DNA from: Planctomycetota bacterium | GTDB taxonomy: Bacteria > Planctomycetota > PUPC01 > JACPCR01 | Direction of reading: 5' to 3' | Length of the DNA stretch: 5,058 nt | NCBI GenBank assembly: GCA_030740295.1 | Contig: JASLXP010001110.1 | Coordinates: 1 to 5,058 of the forward strand | Shown: piece after piece, positions 1 to 5,058 of the stretch | Numbering within the stretch: position 1 is the stretch's first letter | Layout: each line of letters begins with the position of its first letter | Program-made: the position numbers and the translations under genes | The notes under the pieces: model-generated | Told to the model about the DNA's origin: nothing | What the model saw: the letters and a program-made list of their open reading frames with translations, nothing else | Databases searched by the model: none

Positions 1-263
1 ATCGATTTGAATCCATGATTGCCGGCAGCCAGGGCTCTATGCATGTGGATTCTCAGACCGTCACCATCTGGAACGGTGAACTGTCCGGCCAGATCGAGCT
101 GGAGCAAACGCGACCGCATTTCGAAATGTGGAATGATTTCATCCGGGCCATCGAATCAGATGAACAGACGTTGACCTCCGGCGAGTACGGACGCGAAGTG
201 ATCGCAGTCTGCGAGGCCGTGGAAAGATCGGGTGAGGAGGGTAAGGAGATTCGGATGCCCTAA
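1..263 (+). CDS. Gfo/Idh/MocA-family oxidoreductase, C-terminal fragment (partial, 5' end outside window)
   Basis: The open frame enters from the left edge (first full codon at base 3) and stops at TAA 261-263, leaving about 86 residues. What is visible is the usual end of a Gfo/Idh/MocA NAD(P)-dependent dehydrogenase. A 'GSQGSM' turn, equivalent to the family's G-S-E/D-G-x-L/M strand, begins the last part of the C-terminal beta-sheet domain. It is followed by a WNGEL segment, then the helix 'HFEMWNDFIRAIES' matching the family's F-x-D-F-x-x-A-I-x pattern. The closing helix 'GEYGREVIAVCEAVERSGEEGKE' and a final beta strand ending in RMP follow. The family oxidises or reduces sugars, inositols or similar polyols, but the Rossmann domain and catalytic residues lie outside the window, so no substrate can be given. 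It converges with the neighbouring minus-strand Gfo/Idh gene, with 65 bases between the two stop codons. An internal ATG at 15 is not a plausible start because the family fold continues upstream of it. Confidence 0.85.
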   Translation, partial: RFESMIAGSQGSMHVDSQTVTIWNGELSGQIELEQTRPHFEMWNDFIRAIESDEQTLTSGEYGREVIAVCEAVERSGEEGKEIRMP

Positions 264-328
264 GCCGGCATCAGGCTGCCCCTTCGCGCTCAAGGACCTT
301 GGCTCGTCTCCGGACATCGTGGTTTCCG

Positions 329-1387
329 TCACCCTTCTCCGATCTCAACTGTCGTTCCCCTCTCCGCAGAAGCATAAATTGCATCTGAAATCTGTTGAAC
401 GACGAGCGCATTCTTCAGGCTCGTCTTAGGCTCGCGATTGCCTCGAATGGCGGCAGCCAGATCGTGCAGGGGGCCGGTATGAATGGCTGACATGTCGGCG
501 GCGCCCTCCCACACGAGTTCTTCAACAATCCCGCTGGCGCCATCTGCACGACAGAAAACCAGGCTTGCGTCGCCACCTCTCATCTGCAGTTCAAGCGAGC
601 CGTTCTCACCAATAATCTGCCACAGGCTTCGACCGTGAGCTGACATGTACTCGCCGCGCTCCATGCTGATCATTGTGCCTCCTTCGCAGCGAACAAGGGC
701 CGTGTAGTGCGTCTCTGCATCCGAGCCGGGCGGAACATGCGGCCTGAATCGTTCAGGAATCTGCCAGGTCTGCGCGAAGACCGTTTGTGGTTTCAGAGCC
801 CAGCTTGTGAGCCCGAGCAGGTAGTCAATCTCGTAGCATCCCCAGTTCATGAGGATGCCACCGCCATTGAGAGATTTCTTCAATCGCCACTCCGGTGGCA
901 TCGAATCGGGCTTACCACGAGCCGGCGAAAAATTACGACAGTGAACGGTACGGATGGCCCCCAATTCACCACTCGCGATGAACTCCGTGGCCGTCTGTGC
1001 AGACGGCAGAAAACGAAAACGAGACGAGCAACAGGCCGCAACCAGATCGCCTTGCGCGTCGATCATTTGCTGCACTTCCGCGGCATTCATGGCAACCGGT
1101 TTTTCTGTCAGCACATGTTTACCCGTTTCAAAAGCTCTGATCGCAAGCGCGGTTCTGAGATGCGCAGGCATGGCGATGACGATCGCTTCGATACTCTCAT
1201 CATCGATCAGATCTTCAGCGGTACTGTAGGTGGTCGCGACGTTGTGTTTCTCAGCCAGTGGTTGAACTGCTTCTTCACGCACATCTGCCAGCGCAGCTAA
1301 CTCAACGAGATCACTCGAATCAGCGGTCGCCGCGTGGTGTTTTCCGATAACTCCACATCCAATGATTCCTGTTCGAACAGTTTCCAT
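329..1387 (-). CDS. Gfo/Idh/MocA-family NAD(P)-dependent oxidoreductase
   Basis: A complete protein of 352 residues, a normal length for the family; it is probably a cytoplasmic sugar, sugar-acid or cyclitol dehydrogenase. The N-terminal Rossmann domain starts at once with GIIGCGVIGKHH (residues 7-18, G-x-G-x-x-G). Asp35 at the end of the second strand favours NAD over NADP. The signature TEKPVAMN lies at 94-101, with Lys96 the expected catalytic lysine. The C-terminal sheet domain contains GGGILMNWGCYEID at 175-188. Here the family's usual catalytic Asp and His (D-x-x-x-H) are Asn181 and Tyr185. An N-W-G-x-Y version occurs, from memory, in other uncharacterised members, so this looks like a subfamily trait rather than decay. 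Start choice: the ATG at 1387 is preceded by GGAG with a 6-base spacer and puts the glycine motif at residue 7. The frame extends upstream to a TTG at 1435 and an ATG at 1399, but those have no Shine-Dalgarno and would add a non-family tail. It is divergent from the SDR gene. Confidence 0.93.
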   Translation of the reverse strand: METVRTGIIGCGVIGKHHAATADSSDLVELAALADVREEAVQPLAEKHNVATTYSTAEDLIDDESIEAIVIAMPAHLRTALAIRAFETGKHVLTEKPVAMNAAEVQQMIDAQGDLVAACCSSRFRFLPSAQTATEFIASGELGAIRTVHCRNFSPARGKPDSMPPEWRLKKSLNGGGILMNWGCYEIDYLLGLTSWALKPQTVFAQTWQIPERFRPHVPPGSDAETHYTALVRCEGGTMISMERGEYMSAHGRSLWQIIGENGSLELQMRGGDASLVFCRADGASGIVEELVWEGAADMSAIHTGPLHDLAAAIRGNREPKTSLKNALVVQQISDAIYASAERGTTVEIGEG

Positions 1388-1474
1388 AGAGGGCTCCATT
1401 TTTGACGCGCAGACTGAGGCCAGATACTTTGCCAACTCCAGTCTCCAGGAAATCCATAACAGGAGGAATCCATA
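1388..1474. promoter_or_regulatory. Divergent intergenic control region between Gfo/Idh and SDR genes
   Basis: These 87 bases separate two genes transcribed away from each other, so at least one promoter, and probably two, should lie here or just inside the flanking genes. On the plus strand a TTGACG box (1402-1407, five of six to the sigma-70 -35 consensus) is followed by weak -10-like sequences: GATACT at 1423-1428 (15-base spacing) or TACTTT at 1425-1430 (17-base spacing). I saw no convincing box on the minus strand. The region also holds a tandem CTCCAGT/CTCCAGG pair (1436-1449) and a duplicated AATCCATAA element next to the SDR start. The promoter assignment is a guess from consensus matching; the existence of a control region follows from gene orientation. 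Confidence 0.4.
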
Positions 1475-1475
1475 A
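1451..1475 (+). repeat. Duplicated 9-base element AATCCATAA flanking the SDR ribosome binding site
   Basis: AATCCATAA occurs exactly at 1451-1459 and again at 1467-1475, a period of 16 bases. The AGGAGG Shine-Dalgarno lies between the copies, and the final A of the second copy is the first base of the SDR ATG. With one mismatch each, the similarity extends two bases further left. It may be a trace of a small local duplication, a binding site pair, or chance. Confidence 0.5.
1461..1466 (+). promoter_or_regulatory. Strong Shine-Dalgarno of the SDR gene
   Basis: A perfect AGGAGG sits 8 bases before the ATG at 1475. It settles that start codon and predicts efficient translation. It is the strongest ribosome binding site in the window. 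Confidence 0.9.
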
Positions 1476-2266
1476 TGGATCTACAACTTAAAGGCAAGGT
1501 AGCTGTGGTCAGCGGCGGCAGTCGTGGGATCGGTCGGCGCATCGTCCAGGCGTTCGCAGACGAGGGATGCGATGTTTCATTCTGCGGCCGAGATGAAGAA
1601 AATCTGTGCAAGGCGGAAGAGGATTTGAGATCTGCCGGTATTAACGTCCACGCCTTCTGCGGCGACATTACAGACCCTTCGGATTCCGATGCATTCATCA
1701 ACGGCGCAGCAGAGGCCCTTGGAGGCATCGATATCCTGGTGAACAACGTCGGCGGCGCGAGCGGAGGCGCCAAGCCTTTCGCGGAAACCACGGATGAGGA
1801 CTGGCTCAAGACCTACGAAATGAATGTGTTTCATTCGGTTCGAGCGACGCGGCTGGTGCTGCCTCACTTTCAAAAACGAGGCGGCGGCGCGGTGGCCATC
1901 ATTTCTTCCATCTCGGGCTGGCTCGGAGGCGGCTATCCACAATACGGCTCGACAAAGGCCGGCGAAATTTTCCTGGCCCGGGAGCTGGCCATCGATCTGG
2001 CGGATCAGAATGTCCGGGTCAATGCCATTTGCCCGGGGTCAATTCTCTGGGAGGACAACGGCTGGGATAACTTTCGCAAAGGCAACCCGGAAGTCTTCGC
2101 GGATTTTGAGAAGCGTGAGTTTCCATTCGGCAGGCTCGGGACCCCCGAGGAGATTGCCGATGTGGTCGCCTTCATCTGTTCGCCCAGAGCCAGTTGGGTA
2201 ACCGGCGCATTGATTCCGGTGGATGGCGCGCAGCGCCGCCCGGCAGTTGACCGAAAAGAAAGATAG
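1475..2266 (+). CDS. SDR-family (classical short-chain dehydrogenase/reductase) oxidoreductase
   Basis: A 263-residue soluble classical SDR of standard length, an NAD(P)-dependent oxidoreductase acting on a hydroxyl/keto group. The cofactor motif SGGSRGIG is at 13-20 (T-G-x-x-x-G-x-G with Ser for Thr), and NNVGG at 90-94 stands for the usual NNAG. The catalytic tetrad is visible as Asn117 (YEMNVF), Ser144 or Ser145 (IISSISG), Tyr157 and Lys161 (YGSTK). After it come CPGSI (186-190) and the C-terminal FGRLGTPEEIADVVAF and WVTGALIPVDG blocks, which place it near FabG-like and sugar-dehydrogenase-like SDRs. Arg17 and Arg39 suggest, but do not prove, NADP(H) use. The segment LWEDNGWDNF (191-200) after the CPG motif lies in the substrate loop and is the part most likely to define its specificity. 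The start is fixed by AGGAGG. It is followed after 83 bases by the URO-D-like gene on the same strand, probably one transcript. FabG itself is unlikely, since the neighbours are not fatty-acid genes. Confidence 0.95.
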   Translation: MDLQLKGKVAVVSGGSRGIGRRIVQAFADEGCDVSFCGRDEENLCKAEEDLRSAGINVHAFCGDITDPSDSDAFINGAAEALGGIDILVNNVGGASGGAKPFAETTDEDWLKTYEMNVFHSVRATRLVLPHFQKRGGGAVAIISSISGWLGGGYPQYGSTKAGEIFLARELAIDLADQNVRVNAICPGSILWEDNGWDNFRKGNPEVFADFEKREFPFGRLGTPEEIADVVAFICSPRASWVTGALIPVDGAQRRPAVDRKER

Positions 2267-2301
2267 ATTCAGTGCCCTTAGCGTCTGCTCCCCAGCATCA
2301 G

Positions 2302-2307
2302 TATAAA
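2302..2307 (+). promoter_or_regulatory. Possible -10-like box TATAAA in the SDR / URO-D-like spacer
   Basis: The spacer between the SDR stop (2266) and the next start (2350) is rich in C and A and contains TATAAA, five of six to the -10 consensus. The best upstream -35 candidate, TTAGCG at 2278-2283 with an 18-base gap, is poor. It could give the URO-D-like gene its own promoter in addition to read-through from the SDR gene. This is weak evidence. Confidence 0.2.
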
Positions 2308-2338
2308 CAGCAGGGACTCAGGCACCACCACGAACAAC

Positions 2339-2343
2339 AGGAG
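2339..2343 (+). promoter_or_regulatory. Shine-Dalgarno deciding the start of the first URO-D-like gene
   Basis: AGGAG lies 6 bases before the ATG at 2350. The frame is open further upstream to a GTG at 2272, but that codon has no ribosome binding site and the extra 26 residues would be a Gln/His-rich tail unlike the family, so 2350 is chosen. Confidence 0.85.
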
Positions 2344-2349
2344 TTACCA

Positions 2350-3510
2350 ATGGCTGACAGAAACACCGGTAAAGGCATCCATTCCATGGTACCACGCGAA
2401 GAGATGTGCGAGCCGGCGAGGAGGCTCCGTGATACCTATGCGATCACACCGGGGGCACCACTGATCAGAAAAGAGTTCGGTTACTACTGCATGGAGCGCT
2501 GGAAGGAGCAGGGGATGCCGGAGGACGTCCCGTTGGCGGAGTTGTTCGATTACGATCCGTCTGGCAGCCACAGCCTGGGACAGCTCGGGTGGTGCGAGGC
2601 GGCGCTCCAGCCTTCGTTTGAAGTGAAAGTGATCGAGGACCGGGGTGAGCACGAGCTCGTCCAGGACCACGCGGGACGGCACGTGCTTTTTTTCAAAGGC
2701 CGGCGCAACGGTTTCATGCCGGAGTACGTGGATCATCCTGTAAAAGACATGAAGACCTGGGAAGAAAACGTCAAGTGGCGCATGGACCCCGCATCACCTG
2801 AACGTTACTCCAATCTGGACGAACGGATGAAGAATGTGACTGAAGCAGCGGGCACCGGCATGATGATCGTGCAGGGCCTTATTGGTGGCTACATGTATCT
2901 GCGAAGCCTCATCGGACCGCAGGCGACGCCCTATGCCTTCTATGACATGCCCGACGTTATCCACGATTGTATGAAAAGGTGGTTGGAACTTGCCGAAACG
3001 GTCATCATTCGGCATCAGGAACACGTGACTTTCGATGAGCTCTTCCTTGCCGAAGACATTTGCTACAACCACGGCTCGCTGCTGTCTCCGGACATGATGC
3101 GGGAGTTTCTTTTTCCTTACTATCAGCAACTCATCGACAACGTTCGCTCTCGCCAGTTGGACAAGTCACGCCATCTTTACATCCACATCGATACGGACGG
3201 CTTTGTTAATCCGCTCATCCCGGTCTATCAGGAAATCGGAGCGGATGCGTTCAGTCCCTTCGAAGTAGCGTCTAATTGCGATGTGGTTGAGGTTGGAAAA
3301 CAATTTCCAAACCTGGTCATCAAGGGGGGAATCGATAAACGGGTCCTGGCGAAGAGCAAGGATGACATTGACCGGATGGTCGAGTACATCCTGCCAGCCA
3401 TGCGCGCCCGCGGAGGTTACATCCCCACATGCGACCATGGCGTTCCCGAGGAAGTCTCATACGAAAACTACCTCTATTACAGAAAGCGCTGCATCGAGCT
3501 GGGAGGGTAG
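2350..3510 (+). CDS. URO-D-like protein (uroporphyrinogen decarboxylase / corrinoid methyltransferase superfamily)
   Basis: A 386-residue, probably cytoplasmic protein of the superfamily that holds HemE and the MtaA/MtbA/CmuA methyltransferases. Visible superfamily features are RKEFGYYCMERWKEQGMP (40-57, the 'E-F-G...erWkkeGlP' opening of URO-D-like proteins), LAEDICYNHGSLLSPDMM (233-250, matching the 'D-D-x-x-x-x-x-G-x-L-x-S-P' block), and YIHIDTDG (277-284). VIKGGIDKR (323-331) and YIPTCDHGVPEEV (357-369) follow. The HemE signature for porphyrinogen binding near the N-terminus is absent, so haem synthesis is unlikely. In MtaA-type enzymes zinc is held by H-x-C plus a later Cys. Here the equivalent position reads His279-Ile-Asp281, with Cys361 and His363 near the C-terminus as further possible ligands, so metal binding, if present, would be different. 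It follows an SDR gene on the same strand, which suggests a joint catabolic role. The real reaction (methyl transfer, demethylation or decarboxylation) is not known. Confidence 0.88.
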   Translation: MADRNTGKGIHSMVPREEMCEPARRLRDTYAITPGAPLIRKEFGYYCMERWKEQGMPEDVPLAELFDYDPSGSHSLGQLGWCEAALQPSFEVKVIEDRGEHELVQDHAGRHVLFFKGRRNGFMPEYVDHPVKDMKTWEENVKWRMDPASPERYSNLDERMKNVTEAAGTGMMIVQGLIGGYMYLRSLIGPQATPYAFYDMPDVIHDCMKRWLELAETVIIRHQEHVTFDELFLAEDICYNHGSLLSPDMMREFLFPYYQQLIDNVRSRQLDKSRHLYIHIDTDGFVNPLIPVYQEIGADAFSPFEVASNCDVVEVGKQFPNLVIKGGIDKRVLAKSKDDIDRMVEYILPAMRARGGYIPTCDHGVPEEVSYENYLYYRKRCIELGG

Positions 3511-3663
3511 AGTGGACAGACGATTGGGGACAGACGAATAAAATGCGGTGCCCACTCGGAAAGACACCATCAGTGGCTTTGATCAACAACTTAGGAAATC
3601 AGCCGCCAGTCGATCCCGGTCCGTACGTGCGCCGCCCTTCCCCCTGCCGGATGCTCGTAATTC
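3511..3663. other. Convergent intergenic gap between the two URO-D-like genes
   Basis: These 153 bases lie between two stop codons facing each other, where transcription terminators for both strands would be expected. I see no classic hairpin followed by a T-run on either strand. The best pairing is a 6-base GAGTGG (3510-3515) with CCACTC (3552-3557), which encloses a 36-base loop holding a direct repeat; it is too loose to call. No convincing gene is present, and frames crossing it are continuations or shadows of the flanking genes. Confidence 0.5.
3514..3537 (+). repeat. Exact 10-base direct repeat just after the first URO-D-like stop codon
   Basis: GGACAGACGA occurs at 3514-3523 and 3528-3537, a period of 14 bases with four bases (TTGG) between copies. 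It starts three bases after the stop codon at 3508-3510. Two copies only, with no flanking target-site pattern, so it is not evidence for a mobile element. Confidence 0.7.
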
Positions 3664-4899
3664 TCAAACCCTCTCCGCCTCCTGGACTGCAATCTCCGCC
3701 CACCTGGCGATGCGCGCTATATCGTTGTGGACGGTCATGGGCTCGTGCATGTGGAGCTCAACCTGGCAACCCCGGGTCTTCTCGAGGCCCTCCCGCAGTT
3801 TCCGGCGCTGGGCGTCCTCGTTGAATGTCGGTTGCGACACGATGGTGGCGACTGGACGCCATGAGATGACGCAGTCGGCCCCAAACCGCTCCGGATAGAG
3901 CGCGGGATCGGAGAGTGGGCCAGAGAGTATCTTGCCCAGGTTCGGGATCGTGCGCAGCATGTCCAGTTTGGTGTCGAGCGTATCACAGCAGCCATAGTTG
4001 ACCTTGCCAAAAAGCGCCATGATGGGCCTTTGGTAATTGAGCAGGAATTCTTCGTGCTGCTTCGGGCTGACCGCGTCGAATTCCTGCGCGTGGGTGAAGA
4101 AGCACAGATCCTTCAGGCGTGCGCCATGTGTGTTCGGCGCTGGATCCGGGAGGTCGTCGCAGTAGGGTGGCGTCCCGAAGTTCTGGTGGTCCACCGTGCT
4201 CCAATCGCCGGCCTCTTCGCCCTGCTCCAGATTTGCCAGGACGGCGTCGCGGGTAAAGGCCATGAAAGCATGCACCATGTCAGGATCGGTGTACAAGGCA
4301 TAGAGCAGTTCCTCCAGGCCAAACAGTGCGCCCGGCGCCTCTGAGAGATCCGTCCCGCCCCAGAGCGGATAGATGGTACGCCTGTTTATGTGGACGGGAA
4401 GAATGTCGCCAAAGATGTCCCGCAGTTTCCCGGCAATGGGTGGATCGGGATCGATCACCCGGTGCTCGGTTGCCTTGAGCCGGGCAAGATCGTCCATGGT
4501 CTTGAGGACCGGCATATTGCGCCATCCCCGGCTGGTCGCGTTACGGACTTTATCGAGAGGGACACCCCAGGTCCCTTCCGGATGCCTGAACATGTGCGCG
4601 CCCACAATGTACCAGGGATAAAAGACGCGGTCATCGCCTAGCGTCTGTTCCCACTGCCTGCAATGAAACCATCGCTCTACGCCTCTCAGTTCGTCGGATT
4701 CGACCCGGTGCTCCGGCAGATGCGGGCTGATTTCGCCCCAGAGAAGGCTGCAGTTGCACTGAACAAGAGGACGACATTTCCTCATGCTGTTGAGATCACG
4801 CCACATCGCGATTTTCTGCTGGTTCGCTTCAGACTGGCAGAACGCCATGTACTGCTCCGCCAAAGCACGCAGGATGTCGCGATCTCTACTGGATATCAT
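3664..4899 (-). CDS. URO-D-like protein, 'GCC(E/D)' subfamily
   Basis: A 411-residue protein without signal peptide or membrane segment. The N-terminal part (SRDRDILRALAEQYMAFC, then MWRDLNSMRKCRPLV at 32-46) matches, from memory, the start of a URO-D-superfamily group in Clostridia and Lentisphaerota-like bacteria that reads roughly 'R-x-x-W-x-x-L-N-x-x-x-x-x-R-P'. Its other marks are NYGCCDTLDTKLDMLRTIPN (301-320), where most relatives have Glu after the two Cys and this one has Asp306, then GADCVISWRPVATIV (340-354), and a C-terminal KTRGCQVELHMHEPMTVHND (374-393). Cys304/Cys305 occupy the place of the H-x-C metal motif of MtaA-type methyltransferases, and His383, His385 and His391 are possible partners. 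The protein has eleven Cys. The function is unknown; HemE residues are missing. The ATG at 4899 is the first start after an in-frame stop (4908-4906). Its Shine-Dalgarno is weak, the nearest good one (GAGGAG) being 14 bases away. It converges on the other URO-D-like gene and shares little sequence with it beyond the superfamily fold. Confidence 0.85.
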   Translation of the reverse strand: MISSRDRDILRALAEQYMAFCQSEANQQKIAMWRDLNSMRKCRPLVQCNCSLLWGEISPHLPEHRVESDELRGVERWFHCRQWEQTLGDDRVFYPWYIVGAHMFRHPEGTWGVPLDKVRNATSRGWRNMPVLKTMDDLARLKATEHRVIDPDPPIAGKLRDIFGDILPVHINRRTIYPLWGGTDLSEAPGALFGLEELLYALYTDPDMVHAFMAFTRDAVLANLEQGEEAGDWSTVDHQNFGTPPYCDDLPDPAPNTHGARLKDLCFFTHAQEFDAVSPKQHEEFLLNYQRPIMALFGKVNYGCCDTLDTKLDMLRTIPNLGKILSGPLSDPALYPERFGADCVISWRPVATIVSQPTFNEDAQRRKLREGLEKTRGCQVELHMHEPMTVHNDIARIARWAEIAVQEAERV

Positions 4900-4910
4900 C
4901 TCTGCTCACG

Positions 4911-5058
4911 TCACTCCTCATCCATATCGTATTCACTACGTCCGCCGTCCCAAGTTCCAAGCAGCCCTCTCCTGGGCGCGGCGGCACCCAGCCCGCCCAA
5001 GAGCGGAGGGAGCGCCCCGGCGGCGTGCGGCGCCACCAACATGGCCGCCAGGGTGCGG
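4911..5058 (-). CDS. Possible 3' end of an unidentified minus-strand gene (partial)
   Basis: Reading the minus strand from the right edge, one frame stays open for 48 codons and stops at TGA 4913-4911, eleven bases before the ATG of the URO-D-like gene. The deduced tail is Ala/Gly/Leu/Pro-rich (including APHAAGALPPLLGGLGAAA), then turns hydrophilic and acidic, ending SEYDMDEE. Its last codons, GAG GAG, double as the only Shine-Dalgarno-like sequence for the downstream gene, as in translationally coupled operons. Caution: the region is about 80 percent GC, and the other two minus-strand frames are also open for much of it, so an open frame here means little by itself. No family is recognised. 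Confidence 0.35.
   Translation of the reverse strand, partial: RTLAAMLVAPHAAGALPPLLGGLGAAAPRRGLLGTWDGGRSEYDMDEE
4973..4990 (-). other. Short GC-rich hairpin at the right edge
   Basis: On the minus strand TGGGTGC and GCGCCCA can pair over seven positions (one a G-T wobble) around a 4-base CGCC loop. No T-run follows, so it is not an intrinsic terminator. It lies inside the possible partial gene and may only reflect the extreme GC content. Confidence 0.3.

Noticed and set aside
262..275. Possible hairpin AGCC/GGCT after the first stop codon as a terminator
   Set aside because: Only four pairs and no following T-run, so it is not distinguishable from chance.
707..1300. Long plus-strand reading frame of 197 codons antisense to the complete Gfo/Idh gene
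   Set aside because: Its translation is Arg-rich without any family feature, while the opposite strand encodes an intact dehydrogenase with cofactor and catalytic motifs. It is a shadow frame.
1388..1435. N-terminal extension of the minus-strand Gfo/Idh protein to TTG 1435 or ATG 1399
   Set aside because: There is no Shine-Dalgarno before either codon, and the glycine-rich motif is already at residue 7 from the ATG at 1387, as expected for the family.
2272..2349. GTG start at 2272 adding 26 residues to the first URO-D-like protein
   Set aside because: The Gln/His-rich tail does not resemble the family, and AGGAG before the ATG at 2350 is a much better initiation signal.
3429..3898. Overlapping plus-strand frames running from the end of the first URO-D-like gene into the second
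   Set aside because: The products are Pro/Ser/Arg-rich with no recognisable domain, and the opposite strand carries the C-terminus of a family protein over most of the stretch.
2350..4899. Annotation of either URO-D-like gene as hemE
   Set aside because: The conserved N-terminal HemE substrate-binding signature is absent in both, and no haem-pathway neighbour is present.
1..5058. CRISPR arrays, tRNA or rRNA genes, insertion sequences, attachment sites
   Set aside because: No regularly spaced repeats, no cloverleaf or rRNA-like stretch, and no transposase or integrase frame was seen on either strand.

Overview
This window of about 5 kb is bacterial chromosomal DNA of moderately high GC content. 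It is densely packed with metabolic enzymes and carries no RNA gene, insertion sequence, CRISPR array or phage gene that I can recognise. The mix of Gfo/Idh/MocA dehydrogenases, an SDR dehydrogenase and divergent uroporphyrinogen-decarboxylase-superfamily (URO-D-like) proteins is typical of catabolic gene pools in Planctomycetota/Verrucomicrobiota/Lentisphaerota-type bacteria, Latescibacterota, Poribacteria, Chloroflexota and some Clostridia. The sequence alone does not decide between these.

Layout from left to right: (1) the 3' end of a plus-strand Gfo/Idh/MocA oxidoreductase (stop at 263). (2) A complete minus-strand Gfo/Idh/MocA oxidoreductase (1387 down to 329), convergent with the first. 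(3) A short divergent control region (1388-1474). (4) A plus-strand pair, an SDR dehydrogenase (1475-2266) followed after 83 bases by a URO-D-like protein (2350-3510). Each of the two has a clear Shine-Dalgarno sequence. (5) A convergent gap of 153 bases holding a small direct repeat. (6) A second URO-D-like protein of a different subfamily on the minus strand (4899 down to 3664). (7) A very GC-rich right edge, where a reading frame that may be the 3' end of another minus-strand gene stops 11 bases before that gene's ATG.

Putative working model (inference): the dehydrogenases oxidise or epimerise a sugar, cyclitol or related hydroxy compound. The two URO-D-like proteins are unlikely to make haem, because neither has the HemE N-terminal signature. 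They are more likely to act in methyl transfer, demethylation or decarboxylation of the same kind of substrate. No corrinoid-binding protein, transporter or regulator is visible inside the window, so the substrate and the chemistry remain open. The most interesting points are the non-canonical putative metal/catalytic residues in the two URO-D-like proteins, the Asn/Tyr replacement of the usual Asp/His pair in the complete Gfo/Idh protein, and the compositional jump at the right edge.
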